Positions 34,351 to 44,362 are shown, counted from the first letter of the stretch. The stretch is DNA of 64,000 nt from Myxococcales bacterium (GCA_020633435.1 JACKDP010000006.1:248001-312000); one strand, 5' to 3'. Numbers and translations are program-made. Notes: a model not told the origin generated them from the sequence alone.

Positions 34351-35222
34351 CCGGCGGCCTTCGTGTGGGCGTCGAGCCAGGCGGAGAGGTCGGCGAGGGG
34401 CCGCGCGCGCTCCAGCTCGAAGTAGATCTCGTGGAAGAAGCCCGGGTACTCGCGCCAGGTCTTGTCGGCGGAGCCCACCTCCTCGAAGGCGGCCCGGGCG
34501 GCGGCCGCGGAGGCGATGCGGTCGTCGCCGGCCTGCTGGAGGAGCACGGGCAGGCGCAGGACGCGGGCCTGATCGGCGACGCGGGCGTGGGCCGCGACCG
34601 TCTCGGTGAACCAGCGCCCGGTGGCCACGCGCACGTTCAGCGGGTCGGTGCGGTAGCTCTCGACCGTCGCCGGATCGTGGCTGACGGTGGCCGGATCGAG
34701 GCCGGTGGGCAGGCCGAACGCCGGCAGGAACCGGCTGAGCTGGCGGGCCAGGGCCTCCTTCACCTTCGGCACCTTCAGCGAGAAGCCGAAGAAGGGCGAG
34801 CTCAGGGCCAGGCCCGCCAGGCCCTCGGGGTGGGCGGCGACGGCGTGGAGGGCGATCAGGCCGCCGTTGCTGTGGCTCACCACGAAGAGCGGCAGATCCC
34901 CGGCGCGGGCCTGGGCGTGGCGCTTCGCGGCGGCGAAGTCGCGCAGGTAGCCGTCGAAGGAGAACACATGCCCCCGGATGCCGGCCGATCGCCCATGTCC
35001 GCGAAAGTCAAAGCGAAAGCACGAGAAGCCCTGGGCCGACAGGGCCTCGGACATGGCCGCGTAGCGGCCGCTGTGCTCGCCGAAGCCGTGGGCGAACAGG
35101 AGCGCCGCGCGGGGCGCCCCCTTGGCTGGCAAGTCCTCGCGATAGAGGCGCATGCCGTCGACGGCGTCGATCCACCCGCGCTCGGGCGTAGACACCTGCT
35201 CTGGAGAGGATTGGTCGATCAT
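34347..35222 (-). CDS. Alpha/beta hydrolase, lysophospholipase / monoacylglycerol lipase-like
   Basis: A 291-residue serine hydrolase of the MGL family: oxyanion region FAHGFGEHSGRY, nucleophile VVSHSNGG, acid QAGDDRIAS and base GFFHEIYFE. No signal peptide, so it acts in the cytosol or at the inner membrane. An upstream ATG at 35282 would overlap the divergent gene start, so the ATG at 35222 is preferred, although no strong ribosome site precedes it. It heads the five-gene ABC operon, which suggests that the exported or imported substrate is an acylated compound. Confidence 0.85.
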   Translation of the reverse strand: MIDQSSPEQVSTPERGWIDAVDGMRLYREDLPAKGAPRAALLFAHGFGEHSGRYAAMSEALSAQGFSCFRFDFRGHGRSAGIRGHVFSFDGYLRDFAAAKRHAQARAGDLPLFVVSHSNGGLIALHAVAAHPEGLAGLALSSPFFGFSLKVPKVKEALARQLSRFLPAFGLPTGLDPATVSHDPATVESYRTDPLNVRVATGRWFTETVAAHARVADQARVLRLPVLLQQAGDDRIASAAAARAAFEEVGSADKTWREYPGFFHEIYFELERARPLADLSAWLDAHTKAAG

Positions 35223-35275
35223 GCCTGGTTCTGGTATCACGGGGCCGGCCGATATTGAAGGAAGGAGATCTCGGG

Positions 35276-35863
35276 ATGTCAATCCGCCGCCACCTGGCCA
35301 CGCGCCTCGCCCCCGCCGCCCTGGCCCTGGGCCTCGCCGCGCCGGCCTTCGCCATCGACATCTACCTGAACAACGTCAAGGTCACGGGGGCCGTGGCCAA
35401 CCAGACGTTCCAGGACGTCAGCGTCCGCATCGCGGGCAACGGCGACGTCTACATCGACGCGCCCGGCTACAAGGTGGAGGTGGAGCAGCCCGAGCAGGCG
35501 GCGGCCGCCACCGGCATCGCCGCGGGCAAGTACTGGTTCTTCCTGGATGCCCGGCTGCCCAACCTCTACAAGGTCGGCGTGACGGTCAACGGGAAGCAGG
35601 CCGTGGAGGTCCCCGCCAGCAGCGCCCAGTGGGTCGCCGATCTGGGGCCGTTCCTGACGGTGGGCACCAACCAGATCCAGGTGACGTTCCTGCCGAACCC
35701 CGGGGCGACCCAGGTGGTGGGGGCCGAGGCCGTCTCCGTGCTCATCGGCGAGGGCTCGAAGGGGGCCGACGGCACCCTGACCATCAGCAAGGTCCTGCGC
35801 ACCCTGAAGCAGGAGGGCGGCCGCTCGGCCGAGGCCTTCCCGCTGACCATCGACCTGCCCTGA
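35276..35863 (+). CDS. Exported protein of unknown function
   Basis: A 195-residue protein with a classical signal peptide ending AAPAFA (cleavage before IDIYLNN). The mature part opens with IYLNNVKVTG, followed by short strands with a conserved GDVYIDAPGY, and its second half repeats the pattern of paired strands, suggesting one or two small beta-sandwich domains. No cysteines and no catalytic motif. The ATG at 35276 follows AAGGAG by nine bases, so the upstream TTG is rejected. I recall similar uncharacterised exported proteins in myxobacteria but know no function. Confidence 0.75.
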   Translation: MSIRRHLATRLAPAALALGLAAPAFAIDIYLNNVKVTGAVANQTFQDVSVRIAGNGDVYIDAPGYKVEVEQPEQAAAATGIAAGKYWFFLDARLPNLYKVGVTVNGKQAVEVPASSAQWVADLGPFLTVGTNQIQVTFLPNPGATQVVGAEAVSVLIGEGSKGADGTLTISKVLRTLKQEGGRSAEAFPLTIDLP

Positions 35864-35879
35864 GCCCGACCTGCCCTGG

Positions 35880-36685
35880 CTACGCGTCCCCGAAGACGCG
35901 CCGCCGCAGCAGGCGCATGTCGAGCGGGATGAGCAGGGCGAGCAGCAGCGTGCTCAGCCCCGCGGACGCCGCCAGGTGGCCGGTGATGCGCCCCTCCAGC
36001 AGCAGCCAGCGGACGCCCTCGGCCAGGTGGTGCAGGGGGTTGACCTGCACCGCCGCCTGCAGCCACGGCACGTCCGGCAGCGGGAAGTAGGTGCTGCTCG
36101 CGAAGCCCAGCGGGACGATGAGCAGGTAGAAGGGCAGGCTCATGTGGTCCATGCTCGGCAGGAGGGCGGTGAAGAGCAGCCCGACCGCCGAGAAGCCCAG
36201 GGCAGCCAGGAAGATGACGGGCAGGGCGACCGGCATCCAGGCCCAGTGCAGCTGCACGGTGCCGAGGGCGCCGAAGACCGCGAGCACCCCGCAGACCACG
36301 ATGGCGTAGGCGGTGCCCATGGTGGACGCCCAGAGGGCCTCGCCCCACACGACGTGCTCCAGGCGGACCTGGCTGGTGAGCTGGCCCTCCCAGGATTTCT
36401 GAAAGTGCATGCGCACATACGCCGAGAAGAGGGACTGGAAGAAGGCGGTCGTGAAGGCCGCGTACGCCAGGATGCCGGGGGCCAGGTAGGCCAGGTACGG
36501 CACCTGGCCGCCCCCCCACGGCAGGCTCTTCATCTGCGACCCGAGCCCCACGCCGAAGGCCAGCAGCATGATGACCGGGTCGAGCACCGGGGGCAGCAGC
36601 CCGGTGAACCACTTGCGCAGGTGCACCCGGACGTGGCGGCCGAGCACGGCGCGGCTCTGCCAGTGCAGCGCGGTGACGAAGTCGT

Positions 36686-36689
<4 letters not shown>
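35880..36689 (-). CDS. ABC-2 type transporter permease (NodJ-like)
   Basis: A 269-residue ABC-2 permease with the family pattern: basic N-terminus, GLLPPVLDPVIMLLAFG, YLAPGILAYAAF, a conserved loop GQLTSQVRLEHVVWGE, and VNPLHHLAEGVRWLL near the end. Six membrane helices are expected. It resembles NodJ and polysaccharide or lipid exporter permeases. The start overlaps the stop of the ATPase gene upstream (ATGA), so the two form a two-gene operon distinct from the one at 30.9-35.2 kb. Confidence 0.88.
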
Positions 36690-37609
<920 letters not shown>

Positions 37610-37723
37610 CCGTCGGTTCCGGTGCAGGGTGGGTCGGCATGCTCGCCAAGGGAGCGCCCCGGGCGCAAGCGATGGCCCCCTGGAGCGCGCAACCGGTTGT
37701 CCCAGGCGGCCTGGCGACGCCGA

Positions 37724-37750
37724 TAGCCCCCGGCTATGGGGCCCATAGCC
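37724..37750. promoter_or_regulatory. Three alternating half-sites, putative operator
   Basis: ATAGCC at 37724, GGCTAT at 37732 and ATAGCC at 37745 alternate in orientation; the last two form the perfect 19-base palindrome 37732-37750 (GGCTATGGG-G-CCCATAGCC). It lies between divergent genes, so it could bind a dimeric regulator. Confidence 0.5.
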
Positions 37751-37821
37751 CCGGCCTGTTACCCGGCGGTGGCGCCGCCTCCCTACAAAGGTGGGCGCAC
37801 CACACGACGCGGAGACACGCT

Positions 37822-40569
37822 GTGCAGCAGAACATCCTCTTGAAGTGCGCCCTGGTGGCGCTGGTCGGTCTCGTGGGCTGCGACGATGGCGGGGATGGCG
37901 GCGGCGGGGGCGCCGGTGGGGCCGGGGGCGGAGCCGCCCCCGACGCCGGCGGCGGGGGCGGCGCGGGGGGCGAGGCGCCCACCTGCAGCGCCACCACGCC
38001 CATCTGCGATCCGGGCTGCGGGTCCGGGGAGGCGTGCGTCTTCGCCGACGGGGCCTGCGGCTGCGTCGCGCGCTGCGACAGCGCGGCGCCCGTCTGCGAG
38101 CCGGGGTGCGGGGCCGACGAGGTGTGCAACACCGCCTGCGCCTGCGAGCCCCGGGGCTGCGCGGCGGACGCCCCGGTCTGTGGCCCTGGCGGCAACAACG
38201 GCTGCGGCGAGGGCGAGTTCTGCAACGCCACCTGCACGTGCGAGGCGAACCCGCCGCCGCCCCCGGCCAACCTGCTGCGCCGCCCCAGCCGCTCCACGGC
38301 CATCGACATCAGCGCCGATGACAGCCGCGTCGTGATGGTGAACGCCGACAACAGCTCCATCACCGTCTTCACGGTGGGCATGGGCGGCGCCGAGGCGCGC
38401 ACGGCCGTCACGGCCTCGAGCGCGGCCCCCGACGCCGAGCCGCTGGCCGTCGTCATCCACCCGGACGGCACGCGGGCCTTCGTGGCGAACCGCGGCGCGG
38501 GCACCATCGCCCGCATCGTGGGCCTCGACACGGCCACCCCGCGCGTCGACGCCGAGGTCGCCGTCCGCGGCGAGCCCGTCGGCCTGGCCCTGACCCCGAC
38601 CGGCTCCCTCGCCTTCGCGACCGACTGGGTGGCCGGCGAGGTCGTCGTCATCAACACCGCGACCATGGCCATCGAGCGGCGCGTCCTGGCGGGCGGCAGC
38701 CCCTACGCCATCGCCATCACCAACGACGGCGACCAGGACGACAGCGACGAGCGCGTGCTCGTGACCCAGTTCTACGCCCGGCACAGCGCCGAGGCGAGCG
38801 ACGCCGGCGGCCAGGGCATCGTGCAGTCCTTCGGCGTGGACGGCGACCGCGTCGCCAACGAGATCACCCTGGCCCCGCTGGCGCAGTGCTTCGCCGGCGG
38901 CGACCTGCAGTCCGGCTGCTTCCCCAACCAGCTCTTCGGCATCGTCGTGCACCAGCGCCGGGCCTATGTGACCTCCGTGGCCGCGTCCCCGTCGCCCCCC
39001 GTGAACTTCGCCCACAACATGCAGGCCCTCGTCTCGGTCATCGATCTGGTGGAGAGCCGCGAGATCACGTCCCTGGCCCGCAACCTCAACAGCTTCGTCC
39101 GCGAGCAGCAGGACGCCGACGGCGACGAGAACACCGGCCGCCGATTTGCCAATGTGATCAACGGGATCGCCTTCGTGAACAACGAGGCGGCCATCGGCTA
39201 CGTGACGGCCGGGGCCAGCGACATCGTGGTGCGCCTGGAGTACGGGGCGGATGGCAGCGTCGACTTCGGCGCCCAGCAGGCGTTCAACATCCCCGTGGGC
39301 CAGAACCCCATCGGCCTCGTGACCCGCCACGGCACCCCCGGCGTCGGCGACGCCTTCGTGGCCAACCGCGTCAGCCGCGACCTCTCCATCCTGTCGTTCC
39401 GCGATCAGCGCGAGGCGCGGCGCATCGAGTCGACGCCCCAGCCCGCGGCCGGCAGCGCCGAGTTCGACCGGTGGAAGGGCCAGCGCTTCTTCTTCACCTC
39501 CACGGCCATCTGGTCGAAGGAGGGCTGGGGCTCCTGCTCCGCGTGCCACCCCCACGGCCTGAGCGACAACGTGACGTGGTCCTTCGCCGCCGGCCCCCGC
39601 CAGACGGTGAGCCTGGACGGCCAGTACGCCCCCAACGACCCCAGCGACATGCGGGCGCTGAACTGGACGGCCATCTTCGACGAGACCCATGACTTCGAGC
39701 TGAACACCCGGGGCGTCTCGGGCGGCAAGGGCACCCTGAACCGGGCCGACGGCACCCCCATCAACAGCCCGGCGGGCTCGGCGGGCCCCTTCACCAACCT
39801 GGACGTCGCCGGCCGCGTCGAGAACCACCAGGCCCTCAACGGCTCGCTGCGGGCCATCGCCGGCGACGGCAGCCTCTGCGATGGCGGGAGCTGCATCGAC
39901 TTCGCCCAGGTGGACGCCTGGATCCAGACGATGAACCGCCCCCGCGGCAAGGACGACGACGAGGCGAAGCTGGCCACGGGCCGCGCGCTCTTCGACGAGG
40001 GCGGCTGCACCAAGTGCCACGCCGGCCCCAAGTGGACCATCAGCCGCACCTTCTACGACGTGGAGGCCTTCTCCGAGGGGGCCGACGGCGTGCGCACCTT
40101 CGCCGCCAACCAGGCCGCCGCGACGCCCATGGACGTGGGCCAGCTCGTGGGCCTGCCGATGAACGTGAACCGCGACGCGACCCTCATCGCCGGCGACGAC
40201 TCCGACGGGGGCACCCCCGCCTTCAAGCGCCAGGCCTGCAACATCCGCGACGTGGGCACCTTCGGGGCGGCCGGCGGCGCTGCCGAGGTCCGCGCCAACG
40301 GCCAGCCGGCCCAGGGCCGCAACGGCTTCAACGTGCCGTCCGTCATGGGCATGGCCCTCGGCGCGCCCTACCTGCACAACGGCGCGGCCGCCACCCTCGA
40401 CGCCCTGCTGACGGACTTCCCGAGTCACACCAAGGCGGGCAACCCGAACTTCCAGCCGGGGGCCGACGACCGCGCCGCGCTCGTCGCGTTCCTCCTGAGC
40501 ATCGACGAGGCGACGCCCATCTTCCCCATCCAGGCGGGCACGGTGCTCTGCCCCGACAGCTTCCCCTGA
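37822..40569 (+). CDS. Diheme, beta-propeller lipoprotein (YVTN + cytochrome peroxidase/MauG-like)
   Basis: A 915-residue lipoprotein. Lipobox ALVGLVGC, a Gly/Asp linker, a Cys-rich module with CEPGCGADEVC repeats (~50-150), a YVTN-type propeller (~160-560; repeats such as SRVVMVNADNSSITVF, VVVINTATMAIERRV), then CSACH (~571) and CTKCH (~728) in a c-type cytochrome region with NGFNVPSVMGM and APYLHNG, which resembles the MauG/di-heme peroxidase family. It probably sits on the cell surface or outer membrane and carries out redox chemistry. The GTG at 37822 is the only start consistent with the lipobox, preceded by GGAG. A 3' gene for a small membrane protein converges on it. Confidence 0.78.
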   Translation: MQQNILLKCALVALVGLVGCDDGGDGGGGGAGGAGGGAAPDAGGGGGAGGEAPTCSATTPICDPGCGSGEACVFADGACGCVARCDSAAPVCEPGCGADEVCNTACACEPRGCAADAPVCGPGGNNGCGEGEFCNATCTCEANPPPPPANLLRRPSRSTAIDISADDSRVVMVNADNSSITVFTVGMGGAEARTAVTASSAAPDAEPLAVVIHPDGTRAFVANRGAGTIARIVGLDTATPRVDAEVAVRGEPVGLALTPTGSLAFATDWVAGEVVVINTATMAIERRVLAGGSPYAIAITNDGDQDDSDERVLVTQFYARHSAEASDAGGQGIVQSFGVDGDRVANEITLAPLAQCFAGGDLQSGCFPNQLFGIVVHQRRAYVTSVAASPSPPVNFAHNMQALVSVIDLVESREITSLARNLNSFVREQQDADGDENTGRRFANVINGIAFVNNEAAIGYVTAGASDIVVRLEYGADGSVDFGAQQAFNIPVGQNPIGLVTRHGTPGVGDAFVANRVSRDLSILSFRDQREARRIESTPQPAAGSAEFDRWKGQRFFFTSTAIWSKEGWGSCSACHPHGLSDNVTWSFAAGPRQTVSLDGQYAPNDPSDMRALNWTAIFDETHDFELNTRGVSGGKGTLNRADGTPINSPAGSAGPFTNLDVAGRVENHQALNGSLRAIAGDGSLCDGGSCIDFAQVDAWIQTMNRPRGKDDDEAKLATGRALFDEGGCTKCHAGPKWTISRTFYDVEAFSEGADGVRTFAANQAAATPMDVGQLVGLPMNVNRDATLIAGDDSDGGTPAFKRQACNIRDVGTFGAAGGAAEVRANGQPAQGRNGFNVPSVMGMALGAPYLHNGAAATLDALLTDFPSHTKAGNPNFQPGADDRAALVAFLLSIDEATPIFPIQAGTVLCPDSFP

Positions 40570-40581
40570 GCGGGGGGCCGG

Positions 40582-41079
40582 TCAGTCGGCCGGCGCGGTG
40601 TCGAAGATCCACAGCCGGGCGTCGGCCGCGACGCCCAGCTTCGTGCGCAGCCCCTTCCCGAGCCCGCGGTAGCCGACGTCCCGGTCGGCGTCGATGAGTC
40701 GCCCCCGCTCCGCCAGCCGAAAGCCCGTGAGCTGGTCGCCGTGGTCGCGGTACCAGGCGTAGACCTCGGGCCGGTCCCCCGGCAGGATGGCCACCACCGG
40801 CAGCGCCCCCAGCCGCGCGAAAAACCGAACGTTGGCGAAGCGTTGCGGCCCCTCGGCCTTGGTGTCGACCCGGCCCATCGTGACCACGGGGGCGTCGCCG
40901 ACGGTGCCTGCCAGGCGGCAGCGCGCGCCATGCTCCCAGGCCCCGAGGTCGGCGCCAGCGTCCACGTCGCCGCAGTCCTCCAGGGTGGACCGGGAGGCGT
41001 ACGTGACGGCGACCACGACCCCCGCGAAGACGAGGCCGAAGCCCAGGACGACCTGGCCGAAGCGGGAGACGTGCACCAT
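40582..41079 (-). CDS. Small membrane-anchored protein of unknown function
   Basis: A 165-residue protein with one N-terminal membrane helix (VVLGFGLVFAGVVVAVTYA) and a soluble, probably extracytoplasmic domain containing two cysteines (CGDVDAG and ARCRLAG) that could form a disulfide, plus DARLWIFDTAPAD at the end. It follows the endonuclease gene by four bases and is likely co-transcribed. No family recognised. Confidence 0.65.
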   Translation of the reverse strand: MVHVSRFGQVVLGFGLVFAGVVVAVTYASRSTLEDCGDVDAGADLGAWEHGARCRLAGTVGDAPVVTMGRVDTKAEGPQRFANVRFFARLGALPVVAILPGDRPEVYAWYRDHGDQLTGFRLAERGRLIDADRDVGYRGLGKGLRTKLGVAADARLWIFDTAPAD

Positions 41080-41083
41080 CGGG

Positions 41084-42185
41084 CTAGGGCAGCGGGAGGT
41101 CGGCGTCGAGGATGGGGAAGGCCACGAAGTCGGCGATGCGCGGCACCAGCTCGGGGCAGTCCACGAACGGGTTGCGGTTGCCCTGGACGGCCTCGATGCG
41201 GTCGTTGCGCAGGCGCTCGCGGTCGTCGACGGGGTCGGCGGCGGCCCACCGGCGCGCGACGGCCTCCTCGGTCGGGCGCAGCTCCGTGCCCCACCGCACC
41301 GAGAAGTACAGGACGGCGCGGGCGATGTCGCCCTGGCGCTCGGCGCGGGGCTGGAAGACGCGCACGCCCTCGGCGTCGAGGCCCGCCACCGCCGGCAGGT
41401 GGTTCAGGTCGCGGTCGGACACCACCTCGCCGAAGGGATCGCTGCCCCGGGTGGAGTTGGCGCCGGCGTCGCTCGGGTACAGGTGGTGGATGTCGGACTG
41501 CTGGTGCTCGTAGCGGGCGCTGTTCTCGTCGGGATCCATGCGGGAGCGCGGCCAGACGTGCTCGGCGTTCACGTCGGCGTTGCCCGGCTCGGCGTCGGGG
41601 CCGAGGGCGACGAAGCGGCCGGTGTAGACGCACTCGGCGCCCAGGTCGCCCGCGGGGCCGGGCACGCGCTCCACCTGGGTGAACATGAAGTGCCGGGCGG
41701 TGGTGTAGCGGTTCAGGTTGCCGCCGCGGTCGAGGGTGGGCTCGATGGGGCGGTAGTGGCCCTGGACGTCGGCGTGGAGGGCGGCCAGCAGGTCGGCGTC
41801 GGGCACGGCGGCCCAGGCGGCGCAGCGATCCGGGGCGGCGGCGTCGGGGCGGCGGCGTCGACGACCACGGCGTCGGGGGCGGCGGCGTCGGGGGGCGGCG
41901 GCGTCGGGGCCCAGGTCGGGCGGGAGGCGGCGGCGTCGGCCGGCGCGGCGTCCACTGCGGCGTCCGGGAGGCCGCGTCGGCCGGCAGGGCGTCGCAGGCC
42001 GCGTCCGGCGGGGCCGCGTCTGCCGGCGCCGCGTCCGCCGGCGCTGCGCAGTCCGGGCGGGCCGCGTCCGGGCGGGCCGCGGCCATGTCCGGCTGCGCGG
42101 CGTCCAGGCCGGCCTGCTGGCGCCCCCCCGACTCCCCGTCACAGGCCACGAGGAGCACCGCCCCGATCAGCCAGCCCCGCATCAT
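41084..42185 (-). CDS. Exported endonuclease I (NucM/EndA family) lipoprotein; frame broken in Asp-Ala-Pro linker
   Basis: The start at 42185 gives a lipobox (AVLLVAC) and a linker of Asp/Ala/Pro. The linker is broken by about four single-base shifts between ~41975 and ~41830; after it, from about residue 120, the frame is intact and encodes endonuclease I: AEHVWPRSRM, SDIHHLYPSDAGANSTRG and DPFGEV are the metal-and-phosphate-binding core. It should be secreted and cut DNA outside the cell, for defence or nutrient uptake. The linker DNA is a slippery GCC/GAC array, so the shifts could be phase variation or sequencing error. The endonuclease domain itself is complete. Confidence 0.7.
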
Positions 42186-42201
42186 CTCCCCCCTGAGTGG
42201 C

Positions 42202-43032
42202 TCATGGCGCCGACACGAGCGCCTGGACGGCGGCCTGCACCCGGTCGCGGGCGGCCGCCACGCCGTCTTCGTCCTCGATCTGGTCGAAGCCCGTCAACGG
42301 CGGACCGATGCGCAGGCGGATCGTCCATGGAATCAGGCAGAAAAACTGGAACGGCAGGGCGAGCCAGAGGAAGGCCAGCGGCGCCTTGACCCCCCAGGGC
42401 AGGCCGAGGGCCAGCAGGGCGGCCGCCCCCAGCACGCCGGCGAGGCTCAAGCCCCAGCGCTTGACGCCCAGCGCGCGGGGCAGCACCAGCAGCCACGCCA
42501 GCGCCCGGGCGCGCACCAGCATCGGCACCGTGTAGTGGCTGCCCCGGATGCCCATGGGCACGATGGGGACGCCGGCGGCCTGGGCCACGCGGATGAAGCC
42601 GCGCCGCCCCCCGAAGTCGACGCGGCCGGCCTGCCAGATCGGGCGCAGCGTCTCGTGGTCGCCGCCCGGGAAGACCAGCAGCGGCACGCCGCGCGCCAGG
42701 GCCTCCCGGGCGTCCTCGTAGGTCGAGGGCACCGACCCAAGTGCCCGATGTAGCTGGTGAAACGGCCAGAACCGGAAGCCGACGGGGTGGGCGAAGCCGG
42801 CCAGCGGGCGGTCCACTTGCGCCAGGAAGAGGACGGCGAAGCTGGCGAGCTCGGCGAGGCCCAGGCCGGCGGAGTGGTTGGCCACCAGCAGGTACGGGCC
42901 CTCCGTGGGCAGGTGCTCGACGCCGGTGAGCGTGGGGCGAAACAGCAGCCGGACGAGCGGGCCGACGACGCGGCGGGTGACGCGGGCGGCGCGCGGGCTG
43001 CGGCGCCCGATGGGCCAGTCGGCGCTCAGCAC
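42202..43032 (-). CDS. Membrane acyltransferase (LPLAT, MGAT/PlsC-like)
   Basis: A 276-residue protein with the LPLAT acyl-acceptor site VANHSAGLGLAE in place of NHxxxxD and the second block FPGGDHETLRP, the form seen in the MGAT-like branch, then IVPMGIRGSHY. Two or three hydrophobic helices near the C-terminus (LAGVLGAAALLALGLPWG, FLWLALPFQFFCLI) place it in the membrane. The catalytic aspartate of the HX4D motif is not conserved, so activity needs proof. The GTG at 43032 overlaps the end of the LysR gene; no better start is visible. Confidence 0.78.
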   Translation of the reverse strand: MLSADWPIGRRSPRAARVTRRVVGPLVRLLFRPTLTGVEHLPTEGPYLLVANHSAGLGLAELASFAVLFLAQVDRPLAGFAHPVGFRFWPFHQLHRALGSVPSTYEDAREALARGVPLLVFPGGDHETLRPIWQAGRVDFGGRRGFIRVAQAAGVPIVPMGIRGSHYTVPMLVRARALAWLLVLPRALGVKRWGLSLAGVLGAAALLALGLPWGVKAPLAFLWLALPFQFFCLIPWTIRLRIGPPLTGFDQIEDEDGVAAARDRVQAAVQALVSAP

Positions 43033-43910
43033 GCCGGGGGGAGCGCCCGGCCGTGGGCGACCAGGGCGTCCTTCAGCGTCATGGCGGCCCGCGTCCGGTG
43101 CAGGTCGTGGCGGTAGAGCAAGAAGACGCGATCGGGGATGCAGGGCAGATCGGGGTGCAGGCGGACGAGGCCCGGCTGGCCGTGGGCCGCGACGCGGCGA
43201 GGCAGCAGGCCCACGCCCAGGCCGGCCAGCGCGAGGCTCTTCACCAGCTCGAACTCCCCGCAGCGCAGCAGGCGGTGCGGGTGGACGCCCTGCTCGGCCA
43301 GGCGGTCGAGCAGGGCGTGGCTCTGCTGCACCCGCGCCGCGAAGAGCAGCGTGCCGGCCTGCAGGCGGTCGATGGCCTGGGCCAGGCCGGGCGCCGCCTC
43401 GCAGGCGAAGAAGTCCACCGCGTCGTCGAACAGGGCCACCATCACGAGGTCGGGGTGGGGCTCGGGGTTCACGACGATGCCGAAGTCGACGTCGCGGTCG
43501 ATGACCCGCTGCCGCGTCTGCCCCGAAGGCCCCGTCGCCAGGCTGATGTCGACCCGGGGGTGGGCCTGGGTGAAGGCGGGCAGGAAGCCGGGCAGGAAGT
43601 ACGCGCCCAGGCTGTCGAAGCAGCCGATTACGAAGGCCCCGACGTGCTCGTCCTCCAGGCCACGGATGGTGGTGTCGAGGTCGGCCAGCGAGCGCAGGAT
43701 GCCGCGGGCCTCCCGGTGCAGGACCTCCCCGGTGGCCGTCAGCTCGGTGCCGCGGCCGGTGCGCAGGAACAGGGTCGTGCCCAGGCGCTCCTCCAGCCGG
43801 CGGATGGCGGCGCTGATGCTGGGCTGGCTCACACCGAGGGCCCGCGCGGCGGCCGTCATGCTGCCGTGGTCGACGATGGCCTGGAAGTAGCGCAGGTGCG
43901 TGAGGTCCAC
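43026..43910 (-). CDS. LysR-family transcriptional regulator
   Basis: A 294-residue LTTR: N-terminal winged helix-turn-helix (TAAARALGVSQPSISAAIRRLE, split here for length) and a C-terminal substrate-binding domain with FDSLGAYFLPGFLPAF at the expected place. The start is a GTG at 43910. It is divergent from the small secreted-protein gene at 44090 and sits upstream of the acyltransferase, whose start overlaps its stop, so it may control either. LysR proteins often bind between themselves and a divergent gene. Ligand unknown. Confidence 0.88.
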   Translation of the reverse strand: MDLTHLRYFQAIVDHGSMTAAARALGVSQPSISAAIRRLEERLGTTLFLRTGRGTELTATGEVLHREARGILRSLADLDTTIRGLEDEHVGAFVIGCFDSLGAYFLPGFLPAFTQAHPRVDISLATGPSGQTRQRVIDRDVDFGIVVNPEPHPDLVMVALFDDAVDFFACEAAPGLAQAIDRLQAGTLLFAARVQQSHALLDRLAEQGVHPHRLLRCGEFELVKSLALAGLGVGLLPRRVAAHGQPGLVRLHPDLPCIPDRVFLLYRHDLHRTRAAMTLKDALVAHGRALPPAC

Positions 43911-44025
43911 GGGCGCAGTGTAGCGCAGCCGCGCGGAGGTCGCAGCCCCGTCGACGGGCCGTCACGGCGACGTCGTTGCGTCGTCTTCGCGCCGGCAATC
44001 CATTGAAAACACGAGAAAAAGTGCA

Positions 44026-44040
44026 TGGCATGGGCCGTGC
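44026..44040 (+). promoter_or_regulatory. Possible sigma-54 promoter
   Basis: TGGCATGGGCCGTGC agrees with TGGCACG-N4-TTGC at 9 of 11 positions and keeps GG-N10-GC. A transcript from near 44052 would have a 38-base leader containing AGGAG and start the secreted protein at 44090. Confidence 0.4.
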
Positions 44041-44089
44041 GAAGGTGGCGCGGGTGGCCCACCGTCGGGCCCGCTGACCAGGAGATCCC

Positions 44090-44362
44090 ATGAAGTTCGC
44101 CTTCGCGTTCGCCGCCCTGCTCCTCGCTGGCTCCGCCGTCGCCGGCCCCCGGCTCCCCGCCGGCAAGAAGTGCTCCGCCGGCACCTACTCGGGGGGCGGC
44201 ATGTGCACCGCCGACAAGCCCGACGGCGGCTGCAAGAGCCTGAGCGAGAAGTGCAACGACGCCAGCGACAACCGCTGCTCGTGCTCCCTCGTCCCCATCA
44301 AGGCCGTCGTGGCCCCCGGCGGGACGCCGACGCCCGACGGCGACGGCGCGCTGCCGCGCTGA
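44090..44362 (+). CDS. Small secreted Cys-containing protein
   Basis: A 90-residue protein with a signal peptide ending ALLLAGSAVA and a mature part of about 70 residues with six cysteines (KKCSAG, GMCTAD, GCKSLSEKC, NRCSCS). It is probably exported to the periplasm or outside and held by disulfides. CCAGGAGAT precedes the ATG. It is divergent from the LysR gene and converges on the M23 peptidase gene eight bases away. Not recognised as a named family; could be a small toxin, inhibitor or coat component. Confidence 0.65.
   Translation: MKFAFAFAALLLAGSAVAGPRLPAGKKCSAGTYSGGGMCTADKPDGGCKSLSEKCNDASDNRCSCSLVPIKAVVAPGGTPTPDGDGALPR

Noticed and set aside
41830..42110. Repetitive GAC/GCC DNA considered as a CRISPR-like or VNTR array
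   Set aside because: The units are short codon repeats for Asp-Ala-Ala-Pro without spacers; it is a lipoprotein linker.
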